Assembly: GCA_965178125.1 (NCBI GenBank)
Contig: OZ237756.1
Location: forward strand, 434,001-498,000
DNA from: Bilabrum cf. latius
Lineage: Eukaryota; Bigyra: Bicosoecida; Bigyra; Bicosoecida
Reading direction: 5' to 3'
DNA length: 64,000 nt
Of this stretch, positions 33,882 through 46,400 are shown one piece after another. The translations under genes and the position numbers were made by a program. The notes under the pieces were generated by a model. The model was not told the origin of the DNA. It searched no databases and saw only the letters and a program-made list of their open reading frames with translations. Position 1 is the first letter of the stretch. Each line of letters begins with the position of its first letter.

Positions 33882-34030
33882 GGTCCCGATTTGTTATAAT
33901 ACGATGGCATAATTAATCTCTGTCCAACCTGCCGGTTGGTATTTGCTGAGAAAGACGGCGATGGGGACGGGGTGAGCTGGCCCGCACCAGCCTCACCCAA
34001 GGGCTGCCCGCCTCGGCAGCCCCACACCAC
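33882..34030. repeat. L terminal repeat of copy 2 (inner)
   Basis: Equivalent of 11759-11907. Confidence 0.88.
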
Positions 34031-35243
34031 ATTGATGCTACTCGGACGGGAGGGGCGCCCGTCCGTTGTCCTCTCGCCATTCTGACTCATTCCTTAGAGC
34101 TCCGCTACTGCCTTCTTGAACGCCACAGCCAGCTTGGGCAAGTGGTCCTTGCTCATGCAGTACACGGCATTCTCCAACGACTTCCAGTCGGCGTGCTTGT
34201 ACATAACACCCACGGCGGCAACTGTTGCCTGTTCGCCTAGAGTGCGTGCTGAAGGACTCCGTGATCTCGCTCGTGCCCGTGCAGTACGCCTCCATCATCC
34301 TCCTGATGGCTGTCGTCCAGCTTGCTTACCAACGCTTTGTTGTCTTGGCGTCCGAATTCACGAACCGATAGGTCTTGGAGTCAGCAGGGTCGTCGCCGCA
34401 GCCGGCTAGTCTACTGCAATGTCCCCCAGATCGTGGTTCGCTGATGCACCTCGTCCAGTCGCTTCAGTGCGGTCTGGCCCATTGGGATGAGCACTGCCTA
34501 CAGCGTGTCCCTTACAGCTGTTGTCTTCCAGAGAGAGAACATGGCCATATATGTGCACTTGCCCTTGTACATCATACTCGCGTCATCCATGGTCCGGGAC
34601 CGCAGCTCGTTGCCGCGACACGTGCCGCCGATGCCCACTAGTGGAGCCTCGAGGGCAAGGATCTCTTCGGGTTTGCCCGCCTTGGGCCCGCCGTCTGTGA
34701 CCATTGCGGTGCTCCATCTAGATGATGGGAGCACGCTTCTTCCGGTTGCCCACGTCGTGCAGCCTCTTGTCCCTGCCTACCATCACCGTGTTGGTCGTTC
34801 CGGATGTGTCGGGGGATGGAGATGCAGCCCGTCACGTCGATATATCTCGACACGTGGAGAAGGTTGACCTGAGCGTGGAGCCCTGGAGATTGCCGCGCTC
34901 CATGCGCAGCACCATATGGGCAGGGATCCGGTCAAGATTCTTGATCGCCTCCGCAATCGTGGTGCCGTTGGGGCCGAAGTCTATCAACAGTCTACCTACT
35001 GGACGACGCGAAGCCACTCGCGCCGGCTCGCCAGGCTGACATCAACCGCACTGCAGCGTATGGCAGGCGCACCCAAGCGCCATCGAGACCAAGCAAGCCC
35101 AACTCTGTGGCAGCCGACGCGAAGCAGCCCACCCCGGCTCGCCTGGCTGACTTTGACAGCAAGGCGGCCACTGGCAGGCGCGCACATGCGCCATCAAGCC
35201 CCAGCAAGAGCAAGTATACCCATAATGCACTCTGATCCCTCCA

Positions 35244-36423
35244 GCCTCAGAGTCTGCACCACGATGTGCTCTGCTCTCACCAGCCTCATAGTCTGCACCA
35301 CGATGTGCTCGGCTCTCACCAGCCGCAGAGTCTGCACCACGATGTGCTCTGCTCTCACCAGCCGCCGGGCCTGCACCACGATGTGCTCTGCTCACAGCAG
35401 CCGCAGAGTCTGCACCACGATGTGCTCTGCTCACACCAGCCGCTGAGTCTGCACCACGATGTGCTCTGCTCTCACCAGCCGCCGGGCCTGCACCACGATG
35501 TGCTCTGCTCACCTTAGCCGCAGAGTCTCCTCGTCGTCATCACCATCAGATACCTCTGCCCGTTTCCCACCGGCGAGCCCTCGTTGAATAGAGCCTACGG
35601 CGTCAACCCTAGTCGCCTCGGCAGAGCTGCCCTATAAGAGGGCAAGACGCACATCCGGAGCGGGAGGAGAGGCAGCTGGCATCTACAGCGAGGCGCGCTG
35701 CTCACAGCAGCCGCCGAGCCTGCACTACGAAATGCTCTGCTCACACCAGCCGCTGAGTCTGCACCACGATGTGCTCTGCTCACACCAGCCGCTGAGTCCG
35801 CACCACGATGTGCTCTGCTCACAGCAGCCGCAGAGTCTGCACCACGATGTGCTCTGCTCTCACCAGCCTCATAGTCTGCACCACGATGTGCTCTGCTCAC
35901 ACCAGCCGCTGAGTCTGCACTACGATGTGCTCTGCTCACAGCAGCCGCAGAGTCTGCACCACGATGTGCTCTGCTCTCACCAGCCTCATAGTCTGCACCA
36001 CGATGTGCTCTGCTCTCACCAGCCGCCGGGCCTGCACCACGATATGCTCTGCTCACCTTAGCCGCAGAGTCTCCTCGTCGTCATCCCCATCAGATACCTC
36101 TGCCTGCTTCCCACCGGCGAGCCCTCGTTGAATAGAGCCTACGGCGTCAACCCTAGTCGCCTCGGCAGAGCTGCCCTAAAGAGGGCAAGACGCACATCCG
36201 GAGCGGGAGGAGAGGCAGCTGGCATCTACAGCGAGGCGCGCTGCTCACAGCAGCCGCCGAGCCTGCACTACGATGTGCTCGGCTCTCACCAGCCGCAGAG
36301 TCTGCACCCCGATGTGCGCTTCTCTCACTAGCCGCCGGGCCTGCACCACGATGTGCTCGGCTCTCACTAGCCGCTGAGTCTGCACCACGATGTGCTCGGC
36401 ACTCACCAGCCGCAGAGTCTGCT
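35244..36423. repeat. 39-bp minisatellite in copy 2
   Basis: Same arrays as 13121-14300, with the same unit numbers. Confidence 0.85.
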
Positions 36424-39047
36424 GCCCCCTCGTCGTCATCCCCATCAGATACCTCTGCCTGTTTCCCACCGGGGAGCCCTCGTCGAATAGAGCCTACGGC
36501 GTCAACCCCCGAGGCCTCGGCAGATCTGCCCTATAAGAGGGCAGACGCACACCCGGGGCTGAAGGAGAGGCAGCCAATAGGTCTCCCGAGAGTTGATCGG
36601 TTGTACGCAAAGCAGAGCTGGGCGGGGCTCGTAAGTGCCGCACAGCCACCCCAGCGTGGGACCCGCTCGACGGTAGGAGTGTGGGTCCAAGCCCATCTTT
36701 CCCCCTACTGTCGGCTATATCCCTTCTAGGAACGGAGCTGGAAGACGATGACGAAGAAGCATTACCTGAGGCCCCGCCCCGGCCAAGTACTTGTGTCGCG
36801 GCGATGCGGCTGGCCCCACGTCTGGCAGCCAGCGTCGCCTTGGCACGTTCAGCAGCGGAATCTGGCTCACGGGTGTAGGTCACGCTCTCCTGCTTGATCC
36901 AGCTACAACCTCAGCGCTCAACGGTATAACACTGCTGCTACGGAGGCCTCGAGCGCGGCGGCCACCAGCCCCGTCGTGAGTGTGGCCTCCTCTATCACTC
37001 CGGTTTGCGCGTCCTCCAGCTTTACTGCGTGTGCCCGACACGTCAGGCCCGCCGGGCGCCCGCACTCCGTGGGTACCCTAGACAGTCTATGGCAGGCGCA
37101 CACTGGCGTTCTGAAGACCAATCAAGCCCAAGTCGATCTACTAGATGACGCAAAGCGACCCGCCAAGGGCTCGCCAGGCTGACATCCACAGCACGGCGGT
37201 CCGCAGCAGGCGCACGCTGGTGCCATCAAGACCACGTCCTCCCAAGTAAACCCAAGATGGCGCTGCACTCACCAGCCGCAGAGTCTACACCACGATGTGC
37301 TCGGCTCTCACCAGCCGCAGAGTCTGCTGCCCCCTCGTCGTCATCCCCATCAGATACCTCTGCCTGTTTCCCACCGGCGAGCCCTCGTTGAATAGAGCCT
37401 ACGGCGTCAACCCCCGAGGCCCCGGCAGATCTGCCCTATAAGAGGGCAGACGCACATCCGGGGCTGAAGGAGAGGCAGCCAATAGGTCTCCCGAGAGTTG
37501 ATCGGTTGTACGCAAAGCAGAGCTGGGCGGGGCTCGTAAGGGCCGCACAGCCACCCCAGCGTGGGACCCGCTCGACGGTAGGAGTGTGGGTCCAAGCCCA
37601 TCTTTCCCCCTACTGTCGGCTATATCCCTTCTAGGAACGGAGCTGGAAGACGATGACGAAGAAGCACTACCTGAGGCCCCGCCCCGGCCAAGTACTTGTG
37701 TCGCGGCGATACGGCTGGCCCCACCTCCGGCAGCCAGCGTCGCCTTGGCACGTTCAGCAGCGGAATCTGGCTCACGGGTGTAGGTCATGCTCTCCTGCTT
37801 GATCCAGCTACAACCTCAGCGCCCGAGGGTACCCCACTGCTGCCGCTACCGGAGTAGTGGCGCCGGCGACGTCGGAGCACTCTCCCCGCCCACGTCGGCG
37901 TCCCTCCTGAACCGGGCGCTGCTGCCGCCGCTTTCGTTTTTGCGCTATGGAGGATTTCCCCGCTGCGGAAAGCTCGAGGACGGCGGCCACTACATCATTT
38001 GCGAGTATGGCCTCCTCCATCACCACGGTCTGCACGTCCTGCAGCTTGACTGCGCCTTGAGCCCGACACGTCAGGCCCGCCGAGCACCTGCACTCCGTGG
38101 GTGCCCTTCCCACCGGCTCGCCAAGCTGCCCTCCACAGCAAGACAGTCTATGGCAGGCGCACACTGGCGTTCTGAAGACCAATCAAGCCCAAGTCGATCT
38201 ACTAGATGACGCAAAGCGACCCGCCAAGGGCTCGCCAGGCTGACATCCACAGCACGGCGGTCCGCAGCAGGCGCACGCTGGTGCCATCAAGACCACGCCA
38301 TCCCAAGTAAACCCAAGATGGCGCTGCACTCACCAGCCGCAGAGTCTACACCACGATGTGCTCGGCTCTCACCAGCCGCAGAGTCTGCTGCCCCCTCGTC
38401 GTCATCCCCATCAGATACCTCTGCCTGTTTCCCACCGGCGAGCCCTCGTTGAATAGAGCCTACGGCGTCAACCCCCGAGGCCCCGGCAGATCTGCCCTAT
38501 AAGAGGGCAGACGCACATCCGGGGCTGAAGGAGAGGCAGCCAATAGGTCTCCCGAGAGTTGATCGGTTGTACGCAAAGCAGAGCTGGGCGGGGCCCGTAA
38601 GTGCCGCACAGCCACCCCAGCGTGGGACCCGCTCGACGGTAGGAGTGTGAGTCCAGGCCCATCTTTCCCCCTACTGTCGGCTATATCCCTTCTAGGAACG
38701 GAGCTGGAAGACGATGACGAAGAAGCACTACCTGAGGCCCCGCCCCGGCCAAGTACTTGTGTCGCGGCGATGCGGCTGGCCCCACGTCTGGCAGCCAGCG
38801 TCGCCTTGGCACGTTCAGCAGCGGAATCTGGCGCACGGGTGTAGGTCACGCTCTCCTGCTTGATCCAGCTACAACCTCAGCGCCCGAGGGTACCCCACTG
38901 CTGCCGCTACCGGAGTAGTGGCGCGGCGACGTCGGAGCACTCTCCTTGCGCCACTTCCTGCACCGGGCGCCGCTGCCTCCGCCTTCTCCTGCGCGATTGA
39001 GAAGTTCCACGATGCGGAGAGCTCGAGGCTGGCAGCCACCAGATACT

Positions 39048-39440
39048 TCACGAGCTGGGCCTCCTCCAGCACTACGGTTTGATGTCCTCCAGCTCTACGG
39101 CGTCCGTGCTCGACACGTCAGGCCCGCCGGGCGCCTACTCCGTGGGTGCCGTTCGCCTCGGCCACCCGGTGGCTGCCGCCGTATCCACTGCCCCAGTTAT
39201 TGCCGCGTTCTGCAGGCTGATGAGGTGCCGCATCGCCGTCATCTGGAGGAGGTCGCACGCTAGCTGCGCACCTGTTGGCGTGCCGTCGAGCATGGTCCAC
39301 CGGAACACCCGCACCATCAGTGGCGACTCGTCGCCTTCGGCGGACCGCCCTAGCTTAGGGAAAGAGTCGACCATGGCTGCTACCGCCTGTGGCCGTGGTT
39401 TCGAGCTCATTTCTGTGAAGAGAACTAGAGTGGGAGCCAT
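39048..39440 (-). CDS. Short unidentified ORF in the 6.58-kb element (copy 2)
   Basis: Same sequence as the ORF at 16925-17317, with the same reservations. Confidence 0.33.
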
Positions 39441-39823
39441 GCTGACGAGAAAATGATCTCGCCGGCGTTGCTGTGCCTGGTCCGCGGTCTCGCATGACTT
39501 ATACGCGCATTCCGGTTCCGCTAGTGCTTCCTTGCATCCACAAAAGGTAAGCTTGGCTGCGGCTGCGGCTCCCAGGCCGTCACGGATGCGGCACGAGCCG
39601 GGTCAAAATTTTGCGGTTAACTTCAGATACCCCGGGAACTCGCTACCGGCCGCACTTTGTACGCCCTCCAATAGTTCGTTAATAGTTCAAACCAACATTC
39701 GCACTAAGAGTGATACGCTAAGCAGGCGAGTACGCATGGCGTTGAGTTGCAGCGTGAGTGTTGGCATTTCGGACCCGTCGGTGGCCAACAGTCGGTAAAT
39801 TCCAGAGAATTCGTGGGCACCAC

Positions 39824-39982
39824 CTTTCAACAGAACTCCAGTGCCCAGATCTTTATATCTGTGGCGCTGCGTGTTGCGTCTCAGCCTCCACTCGAGCACT
39901 TGCCTCAAGGGAAGTGCCTCGGGAGCACAAACCAGGACCCGAACGACTCGGAATCAGTCGGGCCTGATCCCAAGTCTTACCG
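39824..39982. repeat. R terminal repeat of copy 2 (outer)
   Basis: Equivalent of 17701-17859. S3 resumes at 39983 (AGTGATGACTCC). Confidence 0.88.
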
Positions 39983-41249
39983 AGTGATGACTCCGACAAG
40001 CACTGGGCCTACCGCAGAAGGCGCACTCCACTTAACATCTGAATCGAGCAGAGCTGGTTGTGAGGGTACCACTTGCAGAACTATGAATAATCTGAAAGAT
40101 TGGGCAATACCTGGCGACGTGCCTATGGCTGCTTCTCTGCTTCGCATCGATGCAGGCATGATCGGCATTGGGCGAAATCCTGCTGGCGAGGCCAAAGCAT
40201 CTGTGGAAAAGACTGAAGCCAGCGGTGATGGCGCTGGAGCTAGTGGTGACGGTGCTGGAGCTGGTGGTGACGGTGCTGTAGCTAGTGGTGACGGTGCTGG
40301 AGCTAGTGGTGACGGTGCTGGAGCTAGTGGTGACGGTGCTGGAGCTAGTGGTGACGGTGCTGTAGCTAGTGGTGACGGTGCTGGAGCTAGTGGTGACGGT
40401 GCTGGAGCTAGCGGTGATGGCGCTGAAGCCAGCGGTGACGGTGCTGGAGCTGGTGGTGACGGTGCTGGAGCTGGTGGTGACGGTGCTGGAGCTAGCGGTG
40501 ACGGTGCTGGAGCTACCGGTGATGGCGCTGAAGCCAGCGGTGACGGTGCTGGAGCTAGTGGTGACGGTGCTGGAGCTGGTGGTGACGGTGCTGGAGCTAG
40601 TGGTGACGGTGCTGGAGCTAGTGGTGACGGTGCTGGAGCTAGTGGTGACGGTGCTGGAGCTAGCGGTGATGGCGCTGAAGCCAGCGGTGACGGTGCTGGA
40701 GCTAGTGGTGATGGCGCTGGAGCTAGTGGTGACGGTACCGGGGAAAACGCCAATGCCAACGAAGCAAGCCGTATGTTATCTGGAGTCGAAGCCATGGATA
40801 TTGCCTTTTCAGGTCGTGTTGCATGCAATGTACCTATCAGACCTGGACGTCCAGCTGCGCTCATTGAACTCTCTGGTATGTGTATTAGTACCTCTGATGA
40901 AGCTAGCGAGATCGAGGAAGTGGAGATGCAGGTCCACGTGCTTGATGGATGTCCGTGGACGCTCGGACATTACTAGGTGGGGAGTTTTGCTACTCTGACC
41001 ACACGTGTCCCAGAATGCAGCAGTGGGTCTCGTAGCCCCGAAGTATAGATCCTTGTGTATGGTGGCCCTGCACACCCTCTTCTTCAATCGTGCCAACCCA
41101 TGGCAGATGATCATTGGTCAGGGGAGCCGCTTCGATGGTACGTTGGAGCCACGGTTGATGCGCCGTCGCTGTACGTGTACACACATGCCAGCGATGATTT
41201 GCTGGTCGGCCAAGAACTGAAGGTGGACATCAAGGTTTCGGCAATTTGA
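39983..41249 (+). pseudogene. S3 segment 5 (hinge and C-terminal domain)
   Basis: Contains the family motifs ASLLRIDAGMIGIG, DGCPWTL and PSLYVYTH and ends at TGA 41247-41249. TAGs at 40974 and 41046 are read as Gln; the second (V-x-ILVYG) aligns with a TAG in S2 (I-x-ILVHG). Confidence 0.85.
40218..40737 (+). repeat. 21-bp coding minisatellite in the S3 hinge
   Basis: About 25 units of 21 bp encode variants of GAGASGD. It occupies the same hinge that holds DKTGGASA repeats in S1 and a Gly run in S2. The opposite strand is also open (APAPSPL) but has no other support. Confidence 0.9.
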
Positions 41250-41511
41250 CGCAGTCTGGATAATGGAATCCAGATATCGCCAAGGCCTCTTTGGTACTAA
41301 AATCCATGAGTCTGGTCCTGAAAGCTACAGGTCTAAAAAGAGGTGAAGAAGTGCATCAAGGTGATCGGATCCTGACCCGGATGACGCAAGGCTTCTTGGA
41401 TTTAGTTAAAACCTTATTTTGCTTTTCAACCACCGGTGTCCTGGGATGGTAAACTCAGACGATGAATTCCAATCTGAATTTGGTGCGGATTATGATAATA
41501 TGCTCCTGATA
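41250..41511. other. Intergenic spacer between S3 and L2
   Basis: About 260 bp between convergent ends. Nothing recognisable. Confidence 0.45.
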
Positions 41512-42837
41512 TCACCGCTCCCCGTCGATATCGCCGTCCGTTATTTCTGGGATGCCAAGTATCGTTCGCCTCCGCACCTCCCTCGCAAGCGACCGACGCA
41601 CTAGCACGCCACACTCCTCGTGTCCATTCGCCATCGCTGCCTCCATCGCGTCCTGCATCACCCCGCCCGCATCCAACTTAAGCTCAGCCCCCCCCGCCAT
41701 CACACCCAGCCTCAGCCTCCTGGCCAGCTCCAGTGGCCTGCCCTCGGATGCGGCCCGCCACACCAGCCCCGCATCCCGCCGGGCCTGGCTCGCCACACGG
41801 TGATGCAGCAGTGCACCAATGCGCCTGCGCCGGCTGTTGAAGGCCCGCAGCCGGGGCAGCATGGCAGGGATCGTGTGATCCTCGTGGTGAGTACCATGCA
41901 CATCCTGCCACCAGAAGAACACGATCCGCGGGTTGGCCAGCACTGCCTCCAGCATTCTGCCGCACTGTCTGGCTGCTTCTTCAGGCTAGCCCCGGAAGTC
42001 AGAATGGCCTGTTGATCCGATCACGAGTGACCGCAATGCTTGGTTCTGTCGCACAGCATCACACAGATGGCTCACTCGGCACGGGATTGATTTCCGGCCT
42101 GTAGTCATGTCGTACCTAAGGATGAGGTGCTGGATGCTGGTGTTCTCCCTCACAATGCGGGCCCCACACTCTGCCATTGCATTATGCGTTTCTAAACTTG
42201 CACCAAGTAGTGTGATCCAACTCGTTTCCACCTGCACCAACGAGCTGTTGCTGCTGAGTGCCTCTGTCCATGCCAGCATCGCGTCAAGATCCAAGTTGCA
42301 CGGACCCAGGTGACAGTACCGAATGCTCCGGTTGCATCGGATGCCGTCGGCCATGAGACGATTCATCTTGTATAGCTGCTGGATAGCCTCCTGGTCACGG
42401 GGCTGCTTGCCGAGCATATCGTGGATCTTCAGCACCTCCAAACTGCACTGCGAGTCGGCCAGCACTTTCTGGAAGTCATGTAGGCACTCCAATGACATTT
42501 CGCTTAATCCTTGCAGCATCAGGACTCGAAGCCGGTTCTTGCCGCCCGCGTGCAGCGTGGCAGGTGCCAGGGCAGCCATGCCATCCGCCGTCCAATTGAC
42601 GATCTAAAATAGTAAGCACTGCAGACGTGGTAAGCTGTCAATTGTGTCCATGCATACTGCTGACCGAAGCGCAGATCCCAAGCTTGCATCCAAGTGTTTG
42701 TGCTCGACTTCAGGCACCAGCAAGGATCGTAGCCGGACGCCATCCTCGGCCAGTACTGATGCCAGATCCTCTATAGCACTAGACTGTGTTTGTCTAGGCA
42801 TGCTGATCTTTGATCGTCCTTGTCTAACTGCTTCCAC
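41512..42837 (-). CDS. L2: leucine-rich-repeat/ankyrin-like protein, paralogue of L1 and L3
   Basis: Ends at TGA 41512-41514. The sequence parallels L1 closely (NRSIRYCHLGPCNLDLDAM, NTSIQHLILRYD, WRAASEGRPLELARRLRLG). In-frame TAGs are at 42604 (shared with L1 and L3) and at 41986, where both L1 and L3 have CAG (FRG-Q-xEEAARQCG), a direct synonymous-looking CAG/TAG exchange. There is no ATG at the equivalent start: the frame remains open upstream to a possible acceptor (CTTTCACGCAG, near 42918) through TQAPYTGARNYKLRERF. A 5' exon is therefore likely and the true start is unknown; the given right end is only the point comparable to L1. Confidence 0.7.
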
Positions 42838-42919
42838 TACCTTGTCTAACTGCTGCAGTTTGCTAAACCTTTCCCGAAGCTTGTAGTTGCGGGCCCCAGT
42901 GTAAGGCGCCTGCGTGAAA

Positions 42920-43330
42920 GGACGTCGGTCACGTTACCAGAGATTACATGCTGAGCATATATGCATAATGTAATTCCACTGACATGAGGTGCACAAGGTG
43001 TGACTCGGTACATACTAGAAAGTGAAAATCGAGATTGGGCTGGAAGTACCCGGCCTTCTCCGCGAGTCCAAACGACATGCTGGGACTTCAATTGCAGGCT
43101 TTCTGCCGTCAGCAAGTTTAATTGGTATCGTTAAGAGCCACTGTCAAAATGGATGATGTAGCTAGACCACCTTGATGACAAAGTTCACAAACAAGCCAGC
43201 ACTTGATGAGAGTGAGAACCACTTCCACTGGGTCAACTTGAAGGACCTTCAAGTTGAAGCTGAATGTTGGAAAGCAAAGTGATACACATTGATGCTTCGT
43301 GTAGATATGTATGCATTCCAATAGCCTCAC
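42920..43330. other. Upstream region of L2
   Basis: Diverged relative of the regions upstream of L1 and L3 (GGCTGGAAGTACCCGGCCT near 43037). No gene seen. Confidence 0.5.
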
Positions 43331-43429
43331 ATTATACCCACTTGCACCGCCACACCGCTCGCCCCAGCCCTCTCCACAAGCCCCTCTCCACCGAGCCTGC
43401 TGGCCAACTCGCCAGCTCGCGGGCTAGCC

Positions 43430-46400
43430 TTGCCCGACCCGGCCTTGCTCGATTTCCCGCTGGCACTCCTGCGACTGCCCTTGCCCGACCCCACCTTGCT
43501 CGATGTCCCGCTGGCACTCCTGCGACTGCCCTTGCCCGACCCCACCTTGCTCGATGTCCCGCTGGCACTCCTGCGACTGCCCTTGCCCGACCCTGCCTTG
43601 CTCGATTTCCCGCTGGCACTCCTGGGACTGCCCTTGCCCGACCCCACCTTGCTCGATGTCCCGCTGGCACTCCTGGGACTGCCCTTGCCCGACCCCGCCT
43701 TGCTCGATGTCCCGCTGCCCAACCCCGCCTTGCTCGATGTCCCGCTGGCACTCCTGGGACTGCCCTTGCCCGACCCCGCCTTGCTCGATGTCCCGCTGGC
43801 ACTCATGCGACTGCCCTTGCCCGACCCCGCCTTGCTCGATGTCCCGCTGGCACTCCTGCGACTGCCCTTGCCCGACCCTGCCTTGCTCGATGTCCCGCTG
43901 GCACTCATGCGACTGCCCTTGCCCGACCCCGCCTTGCTCGATGTCCCGCTGGCACTCCTGCGACTGCCCTTGCCCGACCCCACCTTGCTCGATGTCCCGC
44001 TGGCACTCATGCGACTGCCCTTGCCCGACCCCGCCTTGCTCGATGTCCCGCTGGCACTCATGCGACTGCCCTTGCCCAACCCCGCCTTGCTCGAGGTCCC
44101 GCTGGCACTCCTGCGACTGCCCTTGCCCGACCCCACCTTGCTCGATGTCCCGCTGGCACTCCTGCGACTGCCCTTGCCAGACTCCACCTTGCTCGATGTC
44201 CCGCTGGCACTCCTGCGACTGCCCTTGCCCGACCCCGCCTTGCTCGATGTCCCGCTGGCACTCATGCGACTGCCCTTGCCCGACCCCGCCTTGCTCGATG
44301 TCCCGCTGGCACTCCTGGGACTGCCCTTGCCCGACCCCACCTTGCTCGATGTCCCGCTGGCACTCCTGGGACTGCCCTTGCCCGACCCCGCCTTGCTCGA
44401 TGTCCTGCTGGCACTCCTGCGACTGCCCTTGCCCGACCCCACCTTGCTCGATGTCCCGCTGGCACTCCTGCGACTGCCCTTGCCCGACCCCGCCTTGCTC
44501 GATGTCCCGCTGGCACTCATGCGACTGCCCTTGCCCGACCCCGCCTTGCTCGATGTCCCGCTGGCACTCCTGCGACTGCCCTTGCCCAACCCTACCTTGC
44601 TCGATGTCCCGCTGGCACTCCTGGGACTGCCCTCGCCCGACCCCGCCTTGCTCGAGGTCCCGCTGGCACTCCTGCGACTGCCCTTGCCCGACCCCGCCTT
44701 GCTCGATGTCCCGCTGGCACTCCTGCGACTGCCCTTGCCCGACCCCGCCTTGCTCGATGTCCCGCTGGCACTCCTGCGACTGCCCTTGCCCGACCCCACC
44801 TTGCTCGATGTCCCGCTGGCACTCCTGGGACTGCCCTTGCCCGACCCCACCTTGCTCGATGTCCCGCTGGCACTCATGCGACTGCCCTTGCCCGACCCCG
44901 CCTTGCTTGATGTCCCGCTGGCACTCCTGGGACTGCCCTTGCCCGACCCCGCCTTGCTCGATGTCCCGCTCGCACTCCTGCGACTGCCCTTGCCCGACCC
45001 CGCCTTGCTCGATGTCCCGCTGGCACTCCTGCGACTGCCCTTGCCCGACCCCGCCTTGCTCGATGTCCCGCTGGCACTCCTGGGACTGCCCTTGCCAGAC
45101 TCCACCTTGCTCGATGTCCCGCTGGCACTCCTGCGACTGCCCTTGCCCGACCCTGCCTTGCTCGATGTCCCGCTGGCACTCATGCGACTGCCCTTGCCCG
45201 ACCCCGCCTTGCTCGATGTCCCGCTGGCACTCCTGCGACTGCCCTTGCCCGACCCCACCTTGCTCGATGTCCCGCTGGCACTCATGCGACTGCCCTTGCC
45301 CGACCCCGCCTTGCTCGATGTCCCGCTGGCACTCATGCGACTGCCCTTGCCCAACCCCGCCTTGCTCGAGGTCCCGCTGGCACTCATGCGACTGCCCTTG
45401 CCCGACCCCACCTTGCTCGATGTCCCGCTGGCACTCCTGGGACTGCCCTTGCCAGACTCCACCTTGCTCGATGTCCCGCTGGCACTCCTGCGACTGCCCT
45501 TGCCCGAACCCGCCTTGCTCGATGTCCCGCTGGCACTCATGCGACTGCCCTTGCCCGACCCCGCCTTGCTCGATGTCCCGCTGGCACTCCTGGGACTGCC
45601 CTTGCCCGACCCCACCTTGCTCGAGGTCCCGCTGGCACTCCTGGGACTGCCCTTGCCCGACCCCGCCTTGCTCGATGTCCCGCTGGCACTCCTGCGACTG
45701 CCCTTGCCCGACCCCACCTTGCTCGATGTCCCGCTGGCACTCCTGCGACTGCCCTTGCCCAACCCTACCTTGCTCGAGGTCCCGCTGGCACTCCTGGGAC
45801 TGCCCTCGCCCGACCCCGCCTTGCTCGAGGTCCCGCTGGCACTCCTGCGACTGCCCTTGCCCGACCCCGCCTTGCTCGATGTCCCGCTGGCACTCCTGCG
45901 ACTGCCCTTGCCCGACCCCGCCTTGCTCGATGTCCCGCTGGCACTCCTGGGACTGCCCTTGCCCGACCCCACCTTGCTCGATGTCCCGCTGGCACTCCTG
46001 GGACTGCCCTTGCCCGACCCCACCTTGCTCGATGTCCCGCTGGCACTCATGCGACTGCCCTTGCCCGACCCCGCCTTGCTCGATGTCCCGCTGGCACTCC
46101 TGGGACTGCCCTTGCCCGACCCCGCCTTGCTCGATGTCCCGCTGGCACTCCTGCGACTGCCCTTGCCCGACCCCGCCTTGCTCGATGTCCCGCTGGCACT
46201 CCTGGGACTGCCCTTGCCCGACCCCGCCTTGCTCGATGTCCCGCTGGCACTCCTGCGACTGCCCTTGCCCGACCCCGCCTTGCTCGATGTCCCGCTGGCA
46301 CTCCTGGGACTGCCCTTGCCCGACCCCGCCTTGCTCGATGTCCCGCTGGCACTCCTGCGACTGCCCTTGCCCGACCCCACCTTGCTCGATGTCCCGCTGG

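Larger units (their letters stand above)
33405..39982 (-). mobile_element. 6,578-bp split-direct-repeat element, copy 2
   Basis: Matches 11282-17859 at a constant offset of 22,123; every translated stretch I compared is the same. Repeats are L 33405-33553, R 33723-33881, L 33882-34030, R 39824-39982. It interrupts S3 within a codon (CT|A); excision restores the frame to the C-terminal domain. It has the same orientation as copy 1 and lies in the same host gene. The match implies very recent transposition, duplication or homogenisation. Confidence 0.85.
11101..41249 (+). pseudogene. Subtilase S3: one gene split into five segments by four insertions, 5' truncated
   Basis: Segments 11101-11281, 17860-17930, 20631-21528, 32474-33404 and 39983-41249 join in frame to 1,116 codons ending in TGA at 41247-41249. 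They align end to end with S1 and S2. The catalytic residues all survive: LDSGV, WHGTT, AAAGN and GTSFAAP. TAGs (for example 21447, 32506, 32932, 33202, 40974, 41046) occur in frame; 32506 aligns with CAG in S2. The signal peptide and N-terminal region of S1 are missing, because the gene begins at a junction (11094/11095) with L1 upstream sequence. The coding sequence is otherwise intact, so the insertions are either very recent or are removed before or during expression. I call it a pseudogene cautiously. Confidence 0.82.

Noticed and set aside
39977-40864. Minus-strand 295-aa ORF rich in APSPL repeats
   Set aside because: Shadow of the S3 21-bp coding repeat; the plus frame connects conserved subtilase segments on both sides.
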